Shown here piece after piece: positions 6,048 through 10,000 of a stretch of 10,000 bases of DNA. Within the stretch, counting starts at the first letter, position 1. The number at the start of each line of letters is the position of its first letter. The notes beneath the pieces are model-generated. The model was not told where the DNA came from, searched no databases, and saw nothing but the letters and a program-made list of their open reading frames with translations. Source of the stretch: Halisarca cf. caerulea (Eukaryota > Porifera > Demospongiae > Chondrillida > Halisarcidae). Location of the stretch: contig CAUJGJ010000397.1 of NCBI GenBank assembly GCA_963170055.1, positions 11,451,801 to 11,461,800 of the forward strand, in the 5' to 3' direction. Position numbers and translations under genes: made by a program.

Positions 6048-7515
6048 AATAACTATTCATTTTACTTCAGAAAACGAACGAGGACAAGTAGAGTTCTACT
6101 CAATGACGTTGTACAGCAGTTTACAGACAGTGACTGGGAAGACTCTGAGGATGACTTGTTTGGGGAGGGTGAAGACGGTGAACTTGAGCAATTTCACCAT
6201 CAAGACACTGATCCACTTGAGAGGGCTGAGGAAGCCACAGTACAGGAGGAGCAAGAGCAGCAGGTGCAAGACATCAGTGTCCAGGAAAATCTAACCTCTA
6301 GCACCTGTACACTATCTCCAGATTTGGACATCTGCAGCAGCACACCAGATATGTCATCCCCTAGTATGGAGTTTCCACATCCAGGACCAACAATTGACTG
6401 TGATGCTAACAGTGATCCATATGACTTCTTTGTGAAGATCTGGGGAGAAGAAACTTTCAAGCTGATCAAGGACGAGACCAATCGATATGCCTTTCAGAAA
6501 GGTATCACCTGGGAGGAAATAAACGAAGATGAGCTGAGAGCATTCCTAGGCATTAATATATCAATGGGATTAGTCAAATTACCAAGCCTAAAGGATTATT
6601 GGAGCACTCACCCGATACTAGGTGCGCCTGGAATTGTGAGGGGCATGTCCAGGAATCGTTTAACAGAGATACTGAGCAACCTTCACTTGAGCGACAACGA
6701 AAAAGCTCCAGAGAGAGGGTCACCAAGCTATGACAGACTGTACAAGGTCCGACCTTTAATCAACATCATCATTGCAAACAGCCAGGCATCCTACAACCCC
6801 CATCAACAAGTAGCAGTTGATGAAGCAATGGTTTTATTTAAGGGCAGAAGTTCCCTCAAACAGTACATGCCACTAAAGCCAATCAAGAGGGGATTCAAAT
6901 GCAGGTGTGTCTGTGACTCCCACAATGGCTTTAAAAATTGTCCTGAGCATGGATGTCTACCAGGGATCAGGAGAGAGAAGTGATGAGGATGAGCTAGCAG
7001 CTGGAGTAGTCATGAAGTTACTGCAGCCACTGCACAACTATAACTACGAGGCCTACATGGACAACTTTTTCAGCAGCATTAATCTCGCCAAAAGACTACG
7101 TGAGAAGGGACTCTGCATGACTGGCACAGCTAGGAGTAACAGGAAGCACTGGCCTGAGAGTCTGAAGTCTCTCAAGACACTTCAGAAGAGCATGAGCCGA
7201 GGAGACAGTAGGTCTGTGATGGTAGATGGCGTGGAATGTGTAGTTTGGATGGACAACAAGGCAGTGGCTCTTATCAACAGCATCACTACACCAGGGGCAA
7301 GTACACAAGTGTTACGGCGCAACAAGGATGGGTCAAGAACTGAAGTGCCTTGTCCAGAGAGTGTCAAACACTATAACAAATACATGGGGGGAGTAGATGT
7401 ATTCGATTCGAGAAGGAAAACCTACTCCTTCAGCAGGAAATCAAGAAAATGGTGTAGGCCTTTTTATACAGGCCCAGCGAGTATGTATTACGTTGGAAAT
7501 ACAGCAGTTTATTAA
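6048..7515 (+). pseudogene. piggyBac transposase (DDE_Tnp_1_7), frameshifted and C-terminally truncated
   Basis: The main frame is open from 6048 but has no ATG in its first part; an ATG at 6040 is in another frame, so a 5' frameshift or unseen exon is likely. An acidic N-terminus (TDSDWEDSEDDLFGEGEDG) is typical of the family. The catalytic domain follows, with the Asp residues in VDEAMVLFKGR (6819-6821), YMDNFFSS (7060-7062) and GGVDVFD (7396-7398 and 7405-7407). The frame changes in the A5 run at 6933-6937: HNGF lies before it, and VLSMDVYQGSG after it in the next frame. After SRKSRKW, near 7450, family similarity ends and a stop follows at 7513-7515. The last helices and the Cys-rich zinc-binding tail are therefore missing. 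All four acidic catalytic residues persist, but the gene should be inactive. Confidence 0.88.
6933..6937 (+). other. Frameshift in A5 run of the piggyBac transposase
   Basis: Before the run the frame codes RGFKCRCVCDSHNGF. After it only the +1 frame continues with VLSMDVYQGSGERSDEDEL. One extra A explains the change. Confidence 0.75.
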
Positions 7516-7604
7516 GTTGTTTTTGCTCTATCGTTTGATATAAATTTCGTAAAGATGACGTGAAATTCGAGACTGGCAGTCCTCAAGGGGTGCAACGCTC
7601 CAGC

Positions 7605-7639
7605 GCCAGTTAACTGGTCTTTGGTCCTTAAAAGGTTAA
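7605..7639. repeat. Right terminal repeat of piggyBac
   Basis: This is the inverted copy of the inner block, with palindrome CCAGTTAACTGG at 7606-7617, followed directly by the outer AAGG and the TTAA target site. It lacks the 34 bp seen in the left terminus. Confidence 0.88.
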
Positions 7640-7674
7640 GCACAATGCTAACCTATAGAGTGTAAAACTCTTAC

Positions 7675-7743
7675 CATTAGCCCCAAGACAAAACCGGGAA
7701 CTACAAGTTGCAGCAGCAAGTGTATTGCTGCTGCAACCAACAT
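7675..7743 (-). CDS. Candidate first exon coding a hydrophobic signal-peptide-like segment
   Basis: An ATG at 7743-7741 opens 23 codons reading MLVAAAIHLLLQLVV and then PGFVLGLM, followed at once by a GTAAGA donor (7674-7669), ending in phase 0. The segment is almost wholly apolar, as in a signal peptide or membrane anchor, though it lacks a basic n-region. The piggyBac right end begins 36 nt past the exon end. If spliced to the 33-nt exons, the product would be a small secreted or membrane-anchored charged helical protein. Part of the coding sequence is a 13-bp inverted repeat, so the hydrophobicity may be a by-product of CTG/GCA words. Confidence 0.35.
7707..7737. repeat. Perfect 13-bp stem-loop
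   Basis: GTTGCAGCAGCAA (7707-7719) and TTGCTGCTGCAAC (7725-7737) pair around the loop GTGTA. It lies within the candidate first exon. Confidence 0.9.
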
Positions 7744-8046
7744 CTATTAGTGTGACAAGTACAATAATATATTGAGCGAAATTCGAAATAGACACATATT
7801 ATATACTTTTAACGTTGTAGTAGGCTTTGAACGTACCACAAAAACGAGAGAGATTTCGACCATTGTCGGAGCCGGCCGCAAATGAAATAAAATCCCACGG
7901 AGAATGCGCGCTATGGAATTTCAGACAATTCGCCCCTGTTCTTCATTGAAAAGCCGTTGTCAACTGGTCCTTCGATCGTCTTTGTATTCCTCTGTGTTTC
8001 TAAGCGCATTTGTCGGGTTTGACAAAGTCTCGTAATACTGCGCAGC
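7744..8046. promoter_or_regulatory. Possible divergent promoter region
   Basis: The stretch is less AT-rich than its surroundings and has CpG-containing words (GCCGGCCGC, GAATGCGCGC). It lies between a candidate minus-strand first exon and a plus-strand ATG that directly precedes a splice-donor-like GTAAGC (8047-8055). No ORF is supported within it. The promoter reading is inference only. Confidence 0.25.
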
Positions 8047-8055
8047 ATGGTAAGC
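8047..8055 (+). other. ATG followed by splice-donor-like GTAAGC
   Basis: GCAGCATGGTAAGC would give a first exon whose only coding codon is ATG, an arrangement seen in some animal genes, including ribosomal protein genes. No downstream exon is identified in the GT-rich DNA that follows, so this is weak. Confidence 0.15.
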
Positions 8056-8470
8056 AAGTTTTTGTTCCTTTTCTTGCATTGTGCGGCGGAATTGTTGCAT
8101 AACCATGCATTGGGGTCAAAGGTTGATAGTTGCGACAGAACACGTTGGCCACGGGTCTGTGATAATTGCTAGGACTAGTATATACAGATATTTAGTTTCG
8201 TTGGGTGTTGTTCTTCAGTCGTCTGTGCCTTCGTAAGGTTTGTACCTTTACGTGTGTAGGTAGTATGTGTCTTTGTGTGTATTTGTGGGGTGTGATTTCC
8301 TTTGTTATTAGACTACTGTGTCTCAGTGTGCCTTTGGAAGCTTTATGTTTAGAGACAGCATGTGTTAATTGTGTGTATACATTGCTTTGTGGGAGTGTGG
8401 TGTGTGTGACGTTTGTTTACAATGGGGAAAGTGTGTGTGTGTGTGTGTGGATTTGTGAGTTTATGTAAGT
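8056..8470. other. GT-rich low-complexity DNA, no supported gene
   Basis: Frequent TGTGT words become dense after 8240. The open frame at 8205-8468 codes mostly Cys, Val and Leu from GT repeats and is not taken as a gene. Confidence 0.6.
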
Positions 8471-8471
8471 A

Positions 8472-8831
8472 GGATAAAGTGGAACAAGGCCTGTAACGTT
8501 TGCTTAAGGTGCCCAGCCATGGGGTAAAGTGGAGTAACTTAGGAACACATAGGTAAGTTAGAACAGGGCCTGTATCCTTTGCTATGATTAAACTGCCCAG
8601 CTATACTTACCCCTGCTGAACGCCCAATTTACGGAGATATTACTGGCCAAAATTGTACCTGTAGTTTACTATTGACGCTGCTTTTACTTGGCCGTTCCAA
8701 GTTGCCCAGGTGTTCCAAGTTACCCAGCCTTACCCTAGCTACTTGCCACTGTTAAACGCTGAATTCAAGTAGGCATTGCTGAGTCAAATTTAGCATACCT
8801 CTTTTTAATTCGGCTGCTCCAAGTTACCCAG
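8472..8831. repeat. Decayed repeat cluster with motifs in both orientations
   Basis: GGATAAAGTGGAACAAGGCC (8472-8491), GGGTAAAGTGGAGTAACTTA (8522-8541) and AGGTAAGTTAGAACAGGGCC (8551-8570) are related. Inverted relatives GTTCCAAGTTGCCCAG (8694-8709), GTTCCAAGTTACCCAG (8712-8727) and CTCCAAGTTACCCAG (8817-8831) lie to the right. The blocks at about 8592-8709 and 8722-8831 also align imperfectly as a tandem pair. It looks like an old minisatellite or fold-back element. Confidence 0.55.
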
Positions 8832-8879
8832 ACTCACTTTACAACGCATATATGTTTCGTTATGAGCGAATATAGATCT

Positions 8880-8883
8880 TGTG

Positions 8884-8960
<77 letters not shown>
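8880..8960. repeat. (GT)n microsatellite
   Basis: An almost pure GT tract of about 80 bp with one GTTT interruption, ending directly at a small fold-back element. Confidence 0.97.
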
Positions 8961-8962
<2 letters not shown>

Positions 8963-9015
8963 TCTCACGTAGCCCCGTAAAGATGGAGGGGAAAGTGGTC
9001 TGGCTACGCGAGACT
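8961..9015. mobile_element. 55-bp fold-back mini-element inside a GT microsatellite
   Basis: AGTCTCACGTAGCC (8961-8974) and GGCTACGCGAGACT (9002-9015) are inverted repeats with 13 of 14 matches, around a 27-bp centre. Pure GT repeat abuts both ends, so the boundaries are sharp. It could be a tiny MITE or a short non-autonomous remnant; it has no coding capacity. Confidence 0.6.
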
Positions 9016-9072
9016 TGTGTGTGTGTGTGTGTGTGTATGTATGTGTGTCACAGTGTGTGTGTGTGTGTGTGT
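9016..9072. repeat. (GT)n microsatellite, right of the fold-back element
   Basis: GT tract with ATGTATG and CACAG interruptions, probably continuous with the 8880-8960 tract before the insertion. Confidence 0.93.
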
Positions 9073-9245
9073 GAATCACTTGTTTCAAAACATTGAAAAA
9101 CTGTGTTAAGTGATCTTTGATGTAAATGAACATGCCACCTGAATTACGCCTGAATGGTCTGGGAATTAATGTTCATTCACTGATAGTGATGTACATATGC
9201 ACTAGACTAAGTCTAAACGGGTTGTTATTTAATCTATCCAATTAT

Positions 9246-9368
9246 TAGGGGTTGCCTGCGGCAGGCCCTATATTGTTTTCATTTGGACTTCCGGTGTGTA
9301 ACGCTTGTCCGATATATATATGGAATAGATTTGACGAAAAGTCTTATAATAGAGAATCTTATTATAAT
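9246..9368. repeat. Second copy (B) of the 4190 repeat, left part
   Basis: This matches 4189-4330: a GC-rich hairpin-like start (TAGGGGTTGCCTGC), then a block of about 45 bp with one difference (contains ACTTCCGGT at 9287-9295), a short ATATATAT where copy A has 29 nt of AT repeat, and AAAGTCTTATAATAGAGAAT. Similarity fades after about 9368. Copy B lacks the 22-bp inverted repeat of copy A. It may extend further right as a longer family member. Confidence 0.85.
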
Positions 9369-9917
9369 AAAGATAGGCCGATTTTTTGTTCGCAGTTCAC
9401 TGACGCGCACTTCGACTGACTGCGGACGACTGTTTACGATCGTCAACTGTGGGATCTGGGAAGAGCACGTAAGGCTCCTCTTCACTTTTACTTGCAAAAA
9501 GGCGAGATTTCGAAATTGCCTGTACTAGCCTACGAGCCGCCATATTCGGTTTACAGGCGAATCCTGACAGGAATACGACTTTTACCTTCGAAACGGTTGT
9601 CCGCTAACTCCTCCTGGGAAAAGATGCGAGTACTTTCTGACTACAGTGAATGTTCCAAAATAAACTTGGTGAGTGTCCTTATCTATATGGCGGAATGATT
9701 TATGCGTTGTAAACTAAAGCGGCATCAGTGGCAAAAAGGATGTTAACAGCCATGTTCATGCGCAATGATATCTGTAGTAAGTATACAGGTTTCCCGTCGA
9801 AAATGTCTATGCCTATACTGCTACATACCATAGATACTACAAAGAATCCTGTTAGATATTTATTTCTAGTACACACATGTGCAGGATTCCTTTACAGTTT
9901 GTATATGTGATAAAATT
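9369..9917 (+). other. Unassigned DNA with one possible exon (9624-9668)
   Basis: Balanced composition, unlike the surrounding repeats. ATG at 9624 opens 15 codons (MRVLSDYSECSKINL) that end in phase 0 at a GTGAGT donor (9669-9674), and the same frame is open back to about 9492. GCCGCCATATT (9536-9546) and ATATGGCGG (9685-9693) resemble YY1-type sites in opposite orientation. The stretch may be the 5' end of a plus-strand gene or the body of repeat B. No homology is recognised. Confidence 0.25.
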
Positions 9918-10000
9918 GGTGTGTCTGTGTGTATTTGTGCGCATAATATGAGCGTGCATGCATATTTGTGTGTGCGTGTGTGTGTGTATGTGTGTGTGTG
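9918..10000. repeat. GT-rich microsatellite running off the window
   Basis: Imperfect GTGTGT/GTGCG/GCATGC tract continuing to the last base. Confidence 0.9.

Larger units (their letters stand above)
5696..7639 (+). mobile_element. piggyBac transposon with TTAA target duplication, defective
   Basis: TTAA at 5696-5699 and 7636-7639 flanks an element starting CCTTTTAA at both ends. The inner terminal-repeat block GGACCAAAGACCAGTTAACT (running on through GGC) is at 5742-5764 and in inverted form at 7605-7627. Between outer and inner blocks the left end has 34 extra bases (5708-5741) that the right end lacks. The element is about 1.94 kb, shorter than the roughly 2.4 kb usual for the superfamily. 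It holds one transposase gene with a frameshift and a truncated C-terminus. It lies antisense to the putative microexon gene. Confidence 0.9.
3758..7743 (-). other. Putative minus-strand microexon gene (model)
   Basis: This is an inferred host gene. A hydrophobic first exon (7675-7743), a piggyBac-containing intron, at least five 33-nt phase-0 exons (5232-5264, 4869-4901, 4738-4770, a split unit at 4158-4189 plus 4545, and 4051-4083) and a terminal exon from 3988 all lie on one strand, each bounded by plausible splice sites. Introns within the array are short (about 62-330 nt, not counting the insertion) and GU-rich in the sense strand. The architecture recalls the microexon genes of schistosomes: a signal-peptide exon followed by symmetric short exons. 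No homology is claimed. The array is the well-supported part; linkage to the first exon and the 3' end is speculative. A 32-nt candidate at 5642-5673 would break phase if included. Confidence 0.4.

Noticed and set aside
8205..8468. An 87-residue plus-strand frame rich in Cys, Val and Leu that looks membrane-like
   Set aside because: Its composition follows directly from GT-rich DNA, and no splice or family support exists.
8834..9133. Open frames across the second GT tract
   Set aside because: Microsatellite translation interrupted by a fold-back element.
9279..9528. Open frames on both strands over repeat B, similar in translation to copy A
   Set aside because: The shared translation reflects DNA similarity of the repeat copies; copy A is broken by the AT tract and has no domain.

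Overview
This is a eukaryotic, almost certainly metazoan, window. It has no operons, Shine-Dalgarno sites or bacterial gene packing. It holds DNA transposons of animal type, canonical GTAAGT/GTGAGT...AG splice signals, long CA/GT and AT microsatellites and AT-rich intergenic DNA. A compact marine invertebrate genome such as a sponge or cnidarian fits the short introns and the element types, but the species cannot be named from sequence alone.

Region by region: (1) 1-~3520 is most of a two-gene DNA transposon, cut by the left window edge. A THAP/HTH/DDE transposase runs rightward (1-1279) and converges on a leftward gene (3411-1499) with SAP, SWIM zinc finger and YqaJ-type nuclease domains. 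This pairing is the one I know from the ISL2EU group, related to Harbinger/IS5. Each gene carries one apparent single-base frameshift. (2) ~3530-5700 is the most interesting part. On the minus strand there are five exon-like segments of exactly 33 nt, each with AG before it and GTAAGT/GTGAGT after it, each open in phase 0 and each coding a Lys/Glu-rich 11-mer with Glu at position 7. This looks like a microexon array built by exon duplication. One unit is split by a roughly 353-bp insertion (4190-4542) whose left part recurs at 9246-9368. The introns are full of CA/GT repeats. (3) 5696-7639 is a piggyBac element with TTAA ends, matching but unequal terminal repeats, one internal frameshift and a truncated C-terminus. 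(4) 7675-7743 on the minus strand is a possible signal-peptide first exon. If it belongs to the microexon gene, piggyBac sits in that gene's intron. (5) 7744-10000 is mostly non-coding: a possible promoter region, a decayed repeat cluster, GT microsatellites with a 55-bp fold-back element, the second copy of the 4190 repeat, and a possible plus-strand exon near 9624.

The two transposons are independent of the host gene. The best candidate for something undescribed is the minus-strand gene made of 33-nt symmetric exons, each coding one hendecad (11-residue) unit. Its gene model rests on splice-site geometry, phase and duplication, with no transcript evidence.
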